From: Streptosporangium album
GTDB lineage: Bacteria > Actinomycetota > Actinomycetes > Streptosporangiales > Streptosporangiaceae
Direction of reading: 5' to 3'
Assembly: GCF_014203795.1 (NCBI RefSeq)
Contig: NZ_JACHJU010000001.1
Span: 3,100,001-3,164,000 of the forward strand
Length of the DNA stretch: 64,000 nt
Shown: positions 31,476 to 41,400 of the stretch, piece after piece
Layout: every line of letters starts with the position of its first letter
Position numbering within the stretch: position 1 is the first letter of the stretch
Program-made: the position numbers and the translations under genes
The notes under the pieces: model-generated
The model's database searches: none
What the model was told of the DNA's origin: nothing
Seen by the model: the letters and a program-made list of their open reading frames with translations, nothing else

Positions 31476-32411
31476 ATGAGCGAACACCACGATCACACGA
31501 CCGATCGGCTCGCCCGCGCGCTGGGCTGGGCCAGCCTCGGCCTGGGAACGGTGCAACTGGCCGCGCCGATGGTCGTAAGCCGGCTCAGCGGCGTCGACGA
31601 CTCAGTCCGGGCCCGCCGCGCGGTGCCGCTGACGGGCGTGCGGGCACTGCTCCACGCGGGAGCCCTGCCGGGCGGCCGCCGACCCGCTCCCTGGGCGTGG
31701 AGCCGTGTCGTCGGCGACGCGGCGGACCTGACGATGCTGCGCCGGGCGGCGGCCAGACGCCGCGGACACAGGCGTCGCCGCGTCATGGCCGTCACGGCGG
31801 TGGTCGCCGGCATCACGGCCGTCGACCTGTACACCGCGGCGCGTGCCCGCCGGCAGCGGCTGAGCGGGACGGGCGAGCGCGGGATGGACCTGCACGCGGC
31901 CATCACGATCAACCGCCCCCGCCAGGAGCTGTATCTGTACTGGCGCGACTTCGAGAACCTTCCCCGCTTCATGGCGCACCTGGAGTCGGTGGAGACCAGA
32001 GGCGACGGACGCTCGCACTGGAAGGCGCGCGGTCCCGCGAAGACGGCCCCCGAATGGGACGTCGCGATCACCGAGGACCACCACGGCGAGCTGATCGTCT
32101 GGCGGTCCACGAGCGGCACCGTCGGCAGCCGCGGTCTGGTGAGTTTCACGGACGCGCCCGGCGGGCGCGGCACGGAGGTGCGGGTGAACCTCAAGTACGA
32201 CCCGCCGGGCGGCAAGGTGGGCGCCGCCTTCGCCAAACTGCTGGGCGAGCACCCCGAGCAGCAGGCCCGAGACGACCTGCGCCGGTTCAAGCAGGTCGTG
32301 GAGACCGGCGAGGTGATCCGCTCCGATGGCAGCCCCGAGGGCACCCGTGCGCTGCGGCAGGCCAGGCAGCGTCCCGCTCAGCCCGTCAAGTCCCCTCAGC
32401 TCGTGAAGTGA
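31476..32411 (+). CDS. SRPBCC (polyketide cyclase/START-like) membrane-associated protein
   Basis: A 311-residue protein. The N-terminal half (1-130) has weakly hydrophobic helices ([20 protein letters not shown], then [20 protein letters not shown]) separated by Arg-rich loops. The C-terminal half (about 135-290) is a SRPBCC domain with the typical [20 protein letters not shown] and [17 protein letters not shown]. Such fusions occur next to zinc dehydrogenases in many actinomycetes. The binding ligand is unknown. The dehydrogenase starts 14 bp after its stop, so they form an operon. Confidence 0.82.
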   Translation: MSEHHDHTTDRLARALGWASLGLGTVQLAAPMVVSRLSGVDDSVRARRAVPLTGVRALLHAGALPGGRRPAPWAWSRVVGDAADLTMLRRAAARRRGHRRRRVMAVTAVVAGITAVDLYTAARARRQRLSGTGERGMDLHAAITINRPRQELYLYWRDFENLPRFMAHLESVETRGDGRSHWKARGPAKTAPEWDVAITEDHHGELIVWRSTSGTVGSRGLVSFTDAPGGRGTEVRVNLKYDPPGGKVGAAFAKLLGEHPEQQARDDLRRFKQVVETGEVIRSDGSPEGTRALRQARQRPAQPVKSPQLVK

Positions 32412-32424
32412 TGAGGAGAATTTC

Positions 32425-33594
32425 GTGAAAGCCAACTGCTGGATGGGCCGCAACACCGTCGAGGTTCAGGAGGTTCCGGATCCCCGGATCCTGAACGCCC
32501 GCGACGCCATCGTCCGCATCACCTCGACCGCGATCTGCGGATCCGACCTGCACCTCTACGACGGCTACATCCCGACCATGAAGAGGGGCGACATCCTCGG
32601 CCACGAGTTCATGGGCGAGGTGGTGGAGGTGGGCCCGGAGGTGACGAGACTGCGGGTCGGCGACCGGGTGGTCGTCCCCTTCCCCATCGCCTGCGGCAAT
32701 TGCGCCGCCTGCGAGCACGGCCAGTTCTCGGTGTGCGAGAACTCCAACCCCAACGCGGGCATGGCGGAGAAGCTCATGGGCTACGCTCCCGCGGGCCTCT
32801 TCGGCTACTCCCACATGCTCGGCGGCTTCGCGGGAGGCCAGGCGGAGTACGCGCGCGTGCCGTTCGCGGACGTGGGGCCGATCAAGATCGAGGACGACCT
32901 GCCGGACGAGAAGGTGCTCTTCCTGTCCGACATCTTCCCCACCGCCTGGATGGGGGCGGAGATGTGCGACATCAAACCCGGTGACACGATCGCCGTCTGG
33001 GGGGCCGGTCCTGTCGGCCAGCTCACGGTCGCCTGCGCCTACCTGATGGGTGCCGAACAGGTCATCTCCATCGACCGCTTCCCCTACCGGCTGGAGAAGG
33101 CCAAGCGTGCGGGCGCGCAGACGCTCAACTACGAGGAGGTCGACATCCTCGACGCGCTCCGCGAGATAACCGCGGGCAGGGGCCCGGACGGGTGCATCGA
33201 CGCGGTGGGCATGGAGGCCCACCACCCCACCACCGCCCTACACGCCTACGACCGCGCCAAGCAGGCGACGCGGATGGAGACCGACCGGCCGTACGCCCTG
33301 CGGGAGGCGATCCTGGCCTGCCGCAACGGCGGGACCGTCTCCGTGATCGGTGTCTACGGCGGCCTGATCGACAAGTTCCCGATGGGCTCGTTGATGAACC
33401 GGTCGTTGACGCTGCGGAGCGGCCAGTGCCACGTGCAGCGCTACCTCGAACCGCTGCTGGGCAGGATCCGCGACGGCGACATCGATCCCAGCTTCGTCAT
33501 CAGTCACCGCATGCGGCTGTGGGACGCCCCGCGCGGCTACGAGATGTTCAAGAACAAGCAGGACGATTGCAACAAGGTCGTCCTCAGCCCTTAG
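32425..33594 (+). CDS. Zinc-dependent alcohol/formaldehyde dehydrogenase family protein
   Basis: A 389-residue medium-chain dehydrogenase, starting at GTG 32425 behind AGGAG. Catalytic zinc ligands Cys38 (AICGSDLH) and His60-Glu61 (GHEF) are present, as are the four structural-zinc cysteines at 90, 93, 96 and 104. The Rossmann motif is [20 protein letters not shown]. The long insert and [19 protein letters not shown] are typical of the glutathione-independent formaldehyde dehydrogenase branch. The substrate is not determinable. It is co-transcribed with the SRPBCC gene. Confidence 0.92.
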   Translation: MKANCWMGRNTVEVQEVPDPRILNARDAIVRITSTAICGSDLHLYDGYIPTMKRGDILGHEFMGEVVEVGPEVTRLRVGDRVVVPFPIACGNCAACEHGQFSVCENSNPNAGMAEKLMGYAPAGLFGYSHMLGGFAGGQAEYARVPFADVGPIKIEDDLPDEKVLFLSDIFPTAWMGAEMCDIKPGDTIAVWGAGPVGQLTVACAYLMGAEQVISIDRFPYRLEKAKRAGAQTLNYEEVDILDALREITAGRGPDGCIDAVGMEAHHPTTALHAYDRAKQATRMETDRPYALREAILACRNGGTVSVIGVYGGLIDKFPMGSLMNRSLTLRSGQCHVQRYLEPLLGRIRDGDIDPSFVISHRMRLWDAPRGYEMFKNKQDDCNKVVLSP

Positions 33595-33667
33595 CGCGGT
33601 GACCGACCCGGACAGGACCATCCGATACTGGCTAGGATCGCGTCATACGAGCCTGCTCTGATGGGGG

Positions 33668-34648
33668 ATGGTGACCGAGCACACGCATCCGGACAGCCGC
33701 CCGCGTGATTCCTTCGCGGCGGCTGCGGCGGCGCTGTCCCGTCTGGGACGGCTGCGTGACCTGCCGGTCATCCTCATGCTGGCGTGGGTGGGCTGGCTGG
33801 CCATCCCGTGGCCGTTCAGTGGTCTCGCCCAGGCCCGCGGTACGGCCGACCAGTCTCTGAGCGCGGGCGCCTCGGCGGACCGGGTTCTGAGCGCGGGCGC
33901 CTCGGCGGACCGGGCTCTCGGCATCGGCGCGTCGACCGGCCAGGCCACGGGCACAGCCGTCTCGGCGGCCCGGGGCCCGGCTCGCCCCGCATTGCTGGTG
34001 AAGACGGCGCAGGCGGCTCTGAGCCCGCGGGAGCTGATCGCCTCGGAACGGGCACGCATCGCCGAGGAGGTGCACGACGCGGCCGGGCACGGCCTCGCGA
34101 CCATCGCCATGCAGGCAGGGGTCGCCCTGCTCATGCTCGACGAGCGTCCCGACCAGGCCCGCGAGTCGCTGGAGGCGATCCGCTCGACCAGCATGAAGGC
34201 GCTCAGCCAGCTCCGCTCCGCACTGGACCTCATCGACCCCACGACCTCGGACCACGATCTGCCCGCACTGATCCACGGGGTGCGTGCGGCGGGGCTGCCC
34301 GTCGACGTCGAACCGGCCGAGCCACAGGTCCCGGCGCACCTCGAAGGTACGGTCTACCGGGTCGTGCGCGAGTCGTTGACCAACGTCCTGCGTCACGCCG
34401 GTCCGACCAGGGCCCTGGTCCGCGTCGCCAACGATCCGTGCGTGTTCGTCCTGGAGATCGCCGACCGGGGGAGCGGCCTCTCCGGAACGGCCGAGGGCCG
34501 GGGTCTGGCCGGGATGCGGACCCGGGTGACGGAGGCCGGTGGCCTGTTCAGCGCGGGCCCCCGCGAGGGCGGTGGCTTCCAGGTCATGGCACGCTTCCCG
34601 CGGGCATCGCGGGATTCGGGGAGTCCCGTGGCCGAGGGCGCCGCGTGA
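33668..34648 (+). CDS. NarL-type sensor histidine kinase
   Basis: A 326-residue kinase with a single predicted membrane helix (about 33-50, LPVILMLAWVGWLAIPW). A low-complexity linker carries a tandem duplication of SAGASADR (a 30-bp DNA repeat at about 33857-33916). The HisKA_3 region has SERARIAEEVHDAAGHGLAT, with the phospho-His, and HATPase_c has VYRVVRESLTNVLRHAG and GRGLAGMRTRVTEAGG. It lacks the usual multi-span sensor, so it may sense through partners. The response regulator follows with a GTGA overlap. Confidence 0.9.
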   Translation: MVTEHTHPDSRPRDSFAAAAAALSRLGRLRDLPVILMLAWVGWLAIPWPFSGLAQARGTADQSLSAGASADRVLSAGASADRALGIGASTGQATGTAVSAARGPARPALLVKTAQAALSPRELIASERARIAEEVHDAAGHGLATIAMQAGVALLMLDERPDQARESLEAIRSTSMKALSQLRSALDLIDPTTSDHDLPALIHGVRAAGLPVDVEPAEPQVPAHLEGTVYRVVRESLTNVLRHAGPTRALVRVANDPCVFVLEIADRGSGLSGTAEGRGLAGMRTRVTEAGGLFSAGPREGGGFQVMARFPRASRDSGSPVAEGAA

Positions 34649-35310
34649 ACCCTCCGACGGGCCCGATCCGTGTGGCGCTCGCCGATGATCAGGCTGTCGT
34701 GCGCATGGGGCTCAGGGTTCTCATCGACCGCGAGCCCGACCTGGAGTTCGCCGGTGAGGCCGCCGACGGCGTCGCCGCTCTCCGGCTGCTGGGCGACACC
34801 CGCCCCGATGTCCTCCTGCTCGACATCCGCATGTCCGGCATGGACGGCATCGACACGCTGCGGGCCATCGCCGCCGACCCGGCGCTCAGCGCCACCCGGG
34901 TGGTCGTCGTCACCACCTTCGAGCTCGACCAGTATGTCTTCGCCGCGCTCCAGGCCGGAGCCAGCGGGTTCCTCCTGAAGGACAGCGCCCCCGAGGAGCT
35001 CGCCCACGCGATCAGGGTCGTCGCCTCGGGCGAGGCCCTGCTCTCCCCCTCCGTCACCAGGAAGGTCATCGGCCGGTTCAGCCACCACGACGTCGCCCCG
35101 GTCGAGGGGCTCGACCATCTCACCCCCAGAGAGCGTGAGATGGTCGCCTGGGTCGCCACGGGCCGGTCGAACGACGAGATCGCCGCAGAGCTCGTCATCA
35201 GTCCCGACACCGTCCGCACCCACGTCAGCCGGGCCATGGTCAAGCTTCATGCCCGCGACCGGGCCCAGCTGGTCGTCTTCGCGGTCAGGGCCGGGCTGAC
35301 GATCCCTTGA
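34645..35310 (+). CDS. NarL/FixJ-family response regulator
   Basis: A 221-residue regulator starting at GTG 34645, inside the kinase stop. The receiver domain is IRVALADDQAVVRMGLRVLI, with phosphoacceptor Asp60 (VLLLDIRMSGMDG) and Lys in FLLKDSAPEEL. The C-terminal LuxR helix-turn-helix is HLTPREREMVAWVATGRSND, then EIAAELVISPDTVRTHVSRA. It is partner of the upstream kinase. The 3' end overlaps the convergent secY gene by 26 bp. Confidence 0.93.
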   Translation: MNPPTGPIRVALADDQAVVRMGLRVLIDREPDLEFAGEAADGVAALRLLGDTRPDVLLLDIRMSGMDGIDTLRAIAADPALSATRVVVVTTFELDQYVFAALQAGASGFLLKDSAPEELAHAIRVVASGEALLSPSVTRKVIGRFSHHDVAPVEGLDHLTPREREMVAWVATGRSNDEIAAELVISPDTVRTHVSRAMVKLHARDRAQLVVFAVRAGLTIP

Positions 35311-36598
35311 GGAAGCCCCGGTAGGTGCGCTGCTCCAGCTGCGACTCGATCTGCTTGACCGTGTCCAGCCCCACCCCGACCATGATGAGGATGGTCGTCC
35401 CGCCGAACGGGAAGTTCTGCTGGGTCCCCGGATCGCGCAGGATCACGAACGCGATGATCGGGATCAGCGACAGCGTGCCGAGATAGGCCGCTCCCGGCGC
35501 GGTCAGCCGTGAGAGCACGTGCCGCAGGTATTCCGCGGTGGGCCGCCCCGGCCGGATGCCGGGCACGAATCCGCCGAACCGTTTCATGTTGTCGGCCACC
35601 TCCACCGGGTTGACGGTGATCGACACGTAGAAGTAGGTGAAGGCCACGATCAGCAGGAGGTACGCCGTCACGTAGACCGGATGGTCACCCGAGACGAGAT
35701 AGCGCGAGATCCACTCCGCGACCGGTCCCGTGCCGCCCATCAGCCCCGTCGCCAACTGCGGGAGGAAGAGCAGGGACGAGGTGAAGATGACGGGGACGAT
35801 CCCGGCCTGGTTGACCTTCAGCGGGAGATAGGTCGAGGTCCCGCCGTACATCCTGCGCCCGACCATCCGCTTGGCGTACTGCACCGGGATCCGCCGCTGC
35901 GCCTGCTCCATGAACACCACCGCCGCCACCAGGAAGACACCCGCGGCCAGCATCACCACCAGCGCGAACGGGCTGAGCACGAAGATGTTCGACACGTAGG
36001 AGGGGAACACGGCGACCACCTGCGTGAAGACCAGGATGGACATGCCGTTCCCGATCCCCCGATCGGTGATCAGCTCTCCCAGCCACATGATCACGCATGT
36101 CCCCGCCACCATGGTGGCCACGATCACCACGACGGTCAGCGGGTCCTGACCGTGCAGCACCTGCCGGTTGCAGTTGGGGAAGATCCGGCCCGTACGGGCC
36201 AGTGACACGACCGTGGTGGCGTTGAGCACGGCCAGCGCCACCGTCAGGTATCTCGTGTACTGCGTGATCTTCGCCTGCCCCTGCTGTCCCTCCTTCCTGA
36301 GCGTCTCCAGACGCGGGATCATCACGGTGAGCAGCTGGACCACGATGCCGGCGGTGATGTACGGCATGACCCCGAGGGCGAACACCGACAGTTTCAGCAT
36401 GGCTCCGCCGCTGAACAGCTGCAGCATGTCGACGAGCCCGCCGCGGGTCCCGCTCAGGCACTCCCGCACGGCGACCACGTTCACACCGGGTGCGGGCAGG
36501 ATCTGCCCGCACCGGAACAGCACGATCATCGCCAGTGTGAAGAGCATCTTCCTGCGGAGGTCGGGCACGCGGAAAGCACGGATGAGCACGGTCAGCAT
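35285..36598 (-). CDS. secY2: SecY paralogue (protein translocase channel)
   Basis: A 437-residue, ten-helix SecY. Signature segments are FALGVMPYITAGIVVQLLTV, GIGNGMSILVFTQVVAVFPS, VVFMEQAQRRIPVQYAKRMV and YLPLKVNQAGIVPVIFTSSL. The start MLTVLIRAFRVPDLRRKMLF is standard. In actinomycetes the housekeeping secY lies between ribosomal protein and adk genes; here it stands alone between a two-component system and an efflux pump, so it is an extra or relocated copy. No secA2 or accessory Sec gene is nearby. The symbol secY2 is a working label for the paralogue. Confidence 0.88.
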   Translation of the reverse strand: MLTVLIRAFRVPDLRRKMLFTLAMIVLFRCGQILPAPGVNVVAVRECLSGTRGGLVDMLQLFSGGAMLKLSVFALGVMPYITAGIVVQLLTVMIPRLETLRKEGQQGQAKITQYTRYLTVALAVLNATTVVSLARTGRIFPNCNRQVLHGQDPLTVVVIVATMVAGTCVIMWLGELITDRGIGNGMSILVFTQVVAVFPSYVSNIFVLSPFALVVMLAAGVFLVAAVVFMEQAQRRIPVQYAKRMVGRRMYGGTSTYLPLKVNQAGIVPVIFTSSLLFLPQLATGLMGGTGPVAEWISRYLVSGDHPVYVTAYLLLIVAFTYFYVSITVNPVEVADNMKRFGGFVPGIRPGRPTAEYLRHVLSRLTAPGAAYLGTLSLIPIIAFVILRDPGTQQNFPFGGTTILIMVGVGLDTVKQIESQLEQRTYRGFLKGSSARP

Positions 36599-36816
36599 GC
36601 GCCGAGTCTGGCCGCGTGGCGACGGCGGGACATCCGCTCACCGGCGGCTCCGCCGTACGTAGATCCGCGTACTCCCCACCAGGGCGGCCGGTGGTGTCAA
36701 GAACCCGCACGCGCCCGGGAAGCTCCTCCCCGTGCCGCCACGCGAGGCCCTCGATCCCCTCACATGCCGCGACCGACGCCCGGCTCGGTTGAGCCGGGCG
36801 TCGGGATGGGGGTGTC

Positions 36817-38286
36817 TCATGCGGCCATCGCGGGCTCTGCCTCCGCGGCGGGGATGGCGGGGGCGGCGTGGCGGCGCAGGACCACGGCCGTGACGACCGC
36901 CAGGGTCAGGAAGATCAGCGCGCCGACCGCGGCGACCGCGTGCAGGCCGCTGGTGAAGGCCGCACGGACCGCGTCGAGGTCCACGGCCGCGGCCACCGCG
37001 GAGGTGATGGAGTCGGCGTCGACGCCGGAGGGGAGCGCGCCGCGGAAGACGGCGGTGCCGAGGCTGCCCAGCGCGGCGATGCCCACCGCGACGCCGAACT
37101 CGCCGCTGGTCTCCGACAGTGACGCGGCCGATCCCGCCTTCTCCGCCGGCGCGGCGGTCATCATGATGCCGGTGCCGAGCCCCATGGGCAGTGCCATTCC
37201 CGCCGAGGCCAGCACCAGCCCGGCCACCAGCAGTGGGATCCCGCCGACCGCGGGCACCTGGGTGTGCAGGACCAGGCCGGCGGCGGCGAGCGCGAGTCCG
37301 GCGGCCATCACGTAGGCGGGGGCGACCCGGCGGGCCAGCGCGGGACCGGCCGACAGAGCCACGATCATCACCAGGTTCTGCGGCAGCAGCCACAGGCCGG
37401 CGGCGAGCGGCGACAGCCCGGAGACCGACTGCAGGTACATCGTGGACATCAGCGTGGTGCCCGCCATCACGATGCCGCCGAGCAGCCCGATCACCAGCGT
37501 CGCGGTGAAGGCCTTGTTGGCGAACAGCCGCAGGTCGAGCAGCGGGTCGGCGAGCCGGCGCTGACGGCGGACGAAGGTCACGCCCACGGCCAGACCGACG
37601 ACGATGGCGGCGATGGGCAGCGGCTGCGAACCGTTCCTGGCGATCTCCTTGAGCCCGTAGATGACCGGCAGGATCGTGCTCAGGGACAGCGCGACGCTGG
37701 CCAGGTCCAGCCGTCCGGCCGACGGGTCACGGTACTCGGGCAGCAGCACCGGACCCGCCACCAGCACGGCCACCATGAACGGCACGCCCAGCAGGAACGC
37801 CGAACCCCACCAGAAGTGCTCCAGCAGCAGCCCGCCGACCAGCGGGCCGATGGCCATGCCGACCATGAAGCAGCTGAACCAGATCCCGATGGCCGCTCCC
37901 ATCTGCTTGGGGTCGTCGAACATGTTGCGGATCAACGCCATCGAGGACGGCATCAGCGTGGCGCCCGCGATGCCGAGCAGCGCCCTGGCCACGATCAGCG
38001 TCTCCGCGCTGGTGGAGAAGGCGGCCACCACCGAGAGCACGCCGAACGCGGCGGCGCCGATGAGCAGGAGCCTGCGCCTGCCGATCCGGTCGCCCAGCGT
38101 GCCCATGGTCACCAGGAACCCGGCGAGCATGAACGAGTAGATGTCCATGATCCACAACTGTTGCGGGGCGGAGGCGCCGAGCGAGGCGCTCAGGTGCGGC
38201 AGCGCGAGATAGAGGACGCTGACGTCGACGGAGAGCAGCAGGGCGATGGAGGCGAGGACGCCGAGCCCGATCCAGTTCTTTGTCAT
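36817..38286 (-). CDS. DHA2-family (14-TM) MFS drug exporter
   Basis: A 489-residue major facilitator with about 14 helices. It starts MTKNWIGLGVLASIALLLSV with motif VDVSVLYLALPHLSASLGAS, has the A-loop GTLGDRIGRRRLLL, motif C-like GIWFSCFMVGMAIGPLVGGL, and a late FGVAVGIAALGSLGTAVF. These are proton antiporters for drugs or secondary metabolites. It is divergent from the AfsR-like regulator at 38347 over 60 bp, which probably controls it. Confidence 0.92.
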   Translation of the reverse strand: MTKNWIGLGVLASIALLLSVDVSVLYLALPHLSASLGASAPQQLWIMDIYSFMLAGFLVTMGTLGDRIGRRRLLLIGAAAFGVLSVVAAFSTSAETLIVARALLGIAGATLMPSSMALIRNMFDDPKQMGAAIGIWFSCFMVGMAIGPLVGGLLLEHFWWGSAFLLGVPFMVAVLVAGPVLLPEYRDPSAGRLDLASVALSLSTILPVIYGLKEIARNGSQPLPIAAIVVGLAVGVTFVRRQRRLADPLLDLRLFANKAFTATLVIGLLGGIVMAGTTLMSTMYLQSVSGLSPLAAGLWLLPQNLVMIVALSAGPALARRVAPAYVMAAGLALAAAGLVLHTQVPAVGGIPLLVAGLVLASAGMALPMGLGTGIMMTAAPAEKAGSAASLSETSGEFGVAVGIAALGSLGTAVFRGALPSGVDADSITSAVAAAVDLDAVRAAFTSGLHAVAAVGALIFLTLAVVTAVVLRRHAAPAIPAAEAEPAMAA

Positions 38287-38346
38287 GGCGCCTACGGTGT
38301 CGCAGGGCGCTTCAGGTCTTCTTTCCGTGGGCTTAAGGTCGGTCGT

Positions 38347-41300
38347 ATGCGCTTTGGGGTGTTGGGGCCGCTGACGGTGTGGACCGATGCGGGGCAGAGC
38401 GTCCCGATCCCTGGTCTGAAGGTGCGCGCGTTGCTCGCCGACCTGCTGGCCCACGAGGGCCGGGCGGTCTCCACCGACCGGCTGGTGGACGACCTGTGGG
38501 GCGAGGACCTGCCGGGCAACGCGGTGGCCGCGCTCCAGGTACGGGTCTCGCAGCTGCGCCGCGCGCTGGAGGAGGCCGAGCCCGGCGGCAAGAACCTGAT
38601 CGTTTCCCGGGCGCCCGGCTACCAGCTCCAGGTGGATCCCGATGCGATCGACGCCATGCGCTTCACCAGGTTGCTGGGCGAGTCGCGGCTGAAGGAGGCG
38701 CTGGAGCTGTGGCGGGGGGCGGCTTTCGCGGACTTCGCGGATTTCGAGTTCGTCCGTCCGGTGGTGGCCCGGCTGGAAGAGGCACGGCTGGGGGCGGTGG
38801 AAGAGTTCGCCGAGATACGGCTGGCGGCGGGCGAGCCCGTCGAGGTGTCCGAGCTCGTCGGCGAGCACCCGTTGCGCGAGCGGCTCCGGGCCGTACACAT
38901 GAAGGCCCTGTATCGGGCAGGGCGGCAGAGTGAGGCGCTGGCCGTCTACGGCGAGCTGCGCGAGCGGCTCGCCACCGAGCTCGGACTGGATCCCTCACCC
39001 GAGCTGGCCGCGCTGTACGAGCAGATCCTGCGCCAGGATCCCGCGCTCAGCGGGCCGGAGCGGCGCTCCTCCGGCAACCTGCCCGCGGCCGTCAGCGAGC
39101 TGATCGGGCGCGAGGACGCGATGACCGACGTGCGCGCGCTGCTGGGGACGGGCAGGCTCGTCACGCTCACCGGTTCCGGCGGCGTGGGCAAGACCAGCCT
39201 CGCGTTGGAGACCGCGCGAAGGCTGGCCGGCGCGTTCACCGACGGCGCGTGGCTGGTGGAGCTGGCCTCCTATGACAGGCACACGCCGTCGCTGGCCGAG
39301 GCGGTGCTCGCGGCGCTGGACATCAGGGACGGCGCCGACGTCCCCGGCGCGCTCGACCGGCTGTCGGCCGCGCTGACCGCCAAGAACATGCTGCTGGTCC
39401 TCGACAACTGCGAGCACGTGGTGGACCAGGCGGCCAAGCTGGCGGAGCTGTTGCTGCGCGCCGCGCCGGGACTGCGGATCCTGGCCACCAGTAGGGAGCC
39501 GCTGGCCGTGGCCGGCGAGGCGCTGTGGAGCGTGCCCGTGCTGGAGGTGCCCGCCGGGGCGGGGCTCGACGAGGTGGCGGCGTCCGACGCGGTGCGGCTG
39601 TTCATGACGCGGGCCACCGCCTCCGCCCGGGGGTTCGCGCTCGACGCCGGCAACGCCGAGGCCGTGGCGCAGTTGTGCCGCAGGCTGGACGGCCTGCCGC
39701 TGGCGCTGGAGCTGGCGGCGACCCGGGTGCGCGCGCTGGGCGTGCACGAGCTGGTGGCCAGGCTGGACGACCGGTTCCGGGTGCTGGCCGGGTGGCAGCG
39801 GGGCGCGCCCGAACGGCAGCAGACGCTCATGGCGATGATCGACTGGAGCTGGACCCTGCTCACCGACGAGGAACGGATCGTGCTGCGGCGGCTGGCCGTG
39901 CACGCCGACGGCTGCACGCTGGAGGCCGCGGAGGCGGTGTGCGCCGAGCCGGGGCTGGACGTGCTCGACCTGCTGGTCAGGCTGGTGGACAGGTCGCTGG
40001 TGACGGCCGTCGACGGGCCTTCGGGGGTGCGGTATCGCCTGCTGGAGTCGGTGGCGGCCTACTGTCTGCGGCGGCTGGACGATGTGGGGGAGACCTCCCG
40101 GGTACGGCAGGCGCATGTCCGGTATTTCGTGAAGCTGGCCGTACAGGCCGAGCCGTACCTGCGGGGTGGTGAGCAGGCGCGGTGGATGCGACGGCTGGAC
40201 GCCGAGGCCGCGAACCTGCGCGCCGCGCTCGACAACGCGCCCGCCGACAGCGCGTTGCGGCTGGTGAACGCGCTGGCCTGGTACTGGTTCCTGCGCGGCA
40301 GGCTGGGCGAGGGCAGACGGGCGCTGGCCAAGGCGCTGGCCGGGCGGGCTCACGGTGCCGAGTGGGACAGGGCACGGGCCTGGGAGGCCGGGTTCGCGCT
40401 GTTGCTCGGTGAGGACGTGGACTGGGCGGACGCGTTGCGCGTCCAGGATCCGGGCGACCTGGCCAGGGCGCGGTGGTTCATCGGGCTCGGGCTGGTCGAC
40501 GAGACGTCCGCGCGTGCGCTGGTGGACAGCGCGCTGGCCACGTTCCGCGAGGTCGGCGACCGATGGGGCGTCGCGGCGGCGCTGAGCAGGCACGCCCGTG
40601 ACGCCTTCACCCGGCGTGACCACGCCGCGCTGGAACGCGACGGCGGCGAGAGCGCCCGGCTGTTCGGCGAGCTGGGCGACCGCTGGGGGTGGTTGCAGGC
40701 CGACGAGTGGCTTGGTGGGCTGGCCGAGATGCGGCGCGACTACGAAGGCGCCGCCCGGCTGTTCACCGCGGACCTGAGCGCGGCCGAGGAGCTCGGGCTG
40801 TGGCCGGACGCCGTACGGCGGATGTGCTGGCTCGGCTGGATCGCCATGAACCAGGCCGACTACGACCGGGCCCTGGACTTCTGCGGGCGGGCCCTGCGGC
40901 TGGCCGCCGGTCAGGGCTACCGCGAGGGGCAGATCTTCGCCGAGATGGGGTACGGCTTCGCCGCCCGTCGCGCCGGTCGGCTGGAGCTGGCGGAGAAGCA
41001 CCTGCGCCACCTCCTCGAAGGCGTTCCCCGCGACGGCGAGCCGGTGGTGTTCCTGTCCGACGTGCTGGTGGAGCTGGGCTTCGTCAGCGAGCTGCGCGGC
41101 GATCTCGACGCCGCCCGCGCGCTCTTCCTGGAGGCGCTCGCCGCGGCCAGGAAGACCGGCGACCCCTGGTCGACGGTGCTCACCGTCGAGGGGCTGGCGG
41201 CCGCCTCGCCCGGCGAGAGGGCCGCCGAGCTGCTGGGACTGGCGGCCGCGGCCAGGGTGGCGCATCAGGCGCCGCCCAGCGACTCCGGGCAGGCCGAGCT

Positions 41301-41400
41301 CGACCGGATCACCCGACGGGTCAGGTCCGAGCTGGGCGAGGACGTCTTCACCACCGCCTACGCGCGTGGTGGTGAGCTGACCCTCGACGACGCGGGCTAG
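38347..41400 (+). CDS. AfsR/SARP-type regulator with NB-ARC and TPR domains
   Basis: A 1017-residue regulator. The N-terminal OmpR-like winged helix (MRFGVLGPLTVWTDAGQSVP, to about 95) and bacterial transcriptional activator domain (to about 245) are followed by an NB-ARC ATPase with P-loop LTGSGGVGKTSLALE (about 275-288), MLLVLDNCEHVVDQ and LRILATSREPL. A long TPR-like C-terminus follows. A longer open frame exists upstream, but conservation starts at ATG 38347. Members act as activators of export or biosynthesis genes; the divergent MFS pump is the likely target. Confidence 0.93.
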   Translation: MRFGVLGPLTVWTDAGQSVPIPGLKVRALLADLLAHEGRAVSTDRLVDDLWGEDLPGNAVAALQVRVSQLRRALEEAEPGGKNLIVSRAPGYQLQVDPDAIDAMRFTRLLGESRLKEALELWRGAAFADFADFEFVRPVVARLEEARLGAVEEFAEIRLAAGEPVEVSELVGEHPLRERLRAVHMKALYRAGRQSEALAVYGELRERLATELGLDPSPELAALYEQILRQDPALSGPERRSSGNLPAAVSELIGREDAMTDVRALLGTGRLVTLTGSGGVGKTSLALETARRLAGAFTDGAWLVELASYDRHTPSLAEAVLAALDIRDGADVPGALDRLSAALTAKNMLLVLDNCEHVVDQAAKLAELLLRAAPGLRILATSREPLAVAGEALWSVPVLEVPAGAGLDEVAASDAVRLFMTRATASARGFALDAGNAEAVAQLCRRLDGLPLALELAATRVRALGVHELVARLDDRFRVLAGWQRGAPERQQTLMAMIDWSWTLLTDEERIVLRRLAVHADGCTLEAAEAVCAEPGLDVLDLLVRLVDRSLVTAVDGPSGVRYRLLESVAAYCLRRLDDVGETSRVRQAHVRYFVKLAVQAEPYLRGGEQARWMRRLDAEAANLRAALDNAPADSALRLVNALAWYWFLRGRLGEGRRALAKALAGRAHGAEWDRARAWEAGFALLLGEDVDWADALRVQDPGDLARARWFIGLGLVDETSARALVDSALATFREVGDRWGVAAALSRHARDAFTRRDHAALERDGGESARLFGELGDRWGWLQADEWLGGLAEMRRDYEGAARLFTADLSAAEELGLWPDAVRRMCWLGWIAMNQADYDRALDFCGRALRLAAGQGYREGQIFAEMGYGFAARRAGRLELAEKHLRHLLEGVPRDGEPVVFLSDVLVELGFVSELRGDLDAARALFLEALAAARKTGDPWSTVLTVEGLAAASPGERAAELLGLAAAARVAHQAPPSDSGQAELDRITRRVRSELGEDVFTTAYARGGELTLDDAG

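Noticed and set aside
37264-38346. Upstream extension of the AfsR-like frame by 361 codons
   Set aside because: This part is antisense to the MFS gene, and the conserved regulator N-terminus starts at 38347.
38995-41265. 756-codon minus-strand open frame
   Set aside because: It lies entirely antisense to the AfsR-like gene; the His/Gln/Pro-rich composition reflects the opposite strand.
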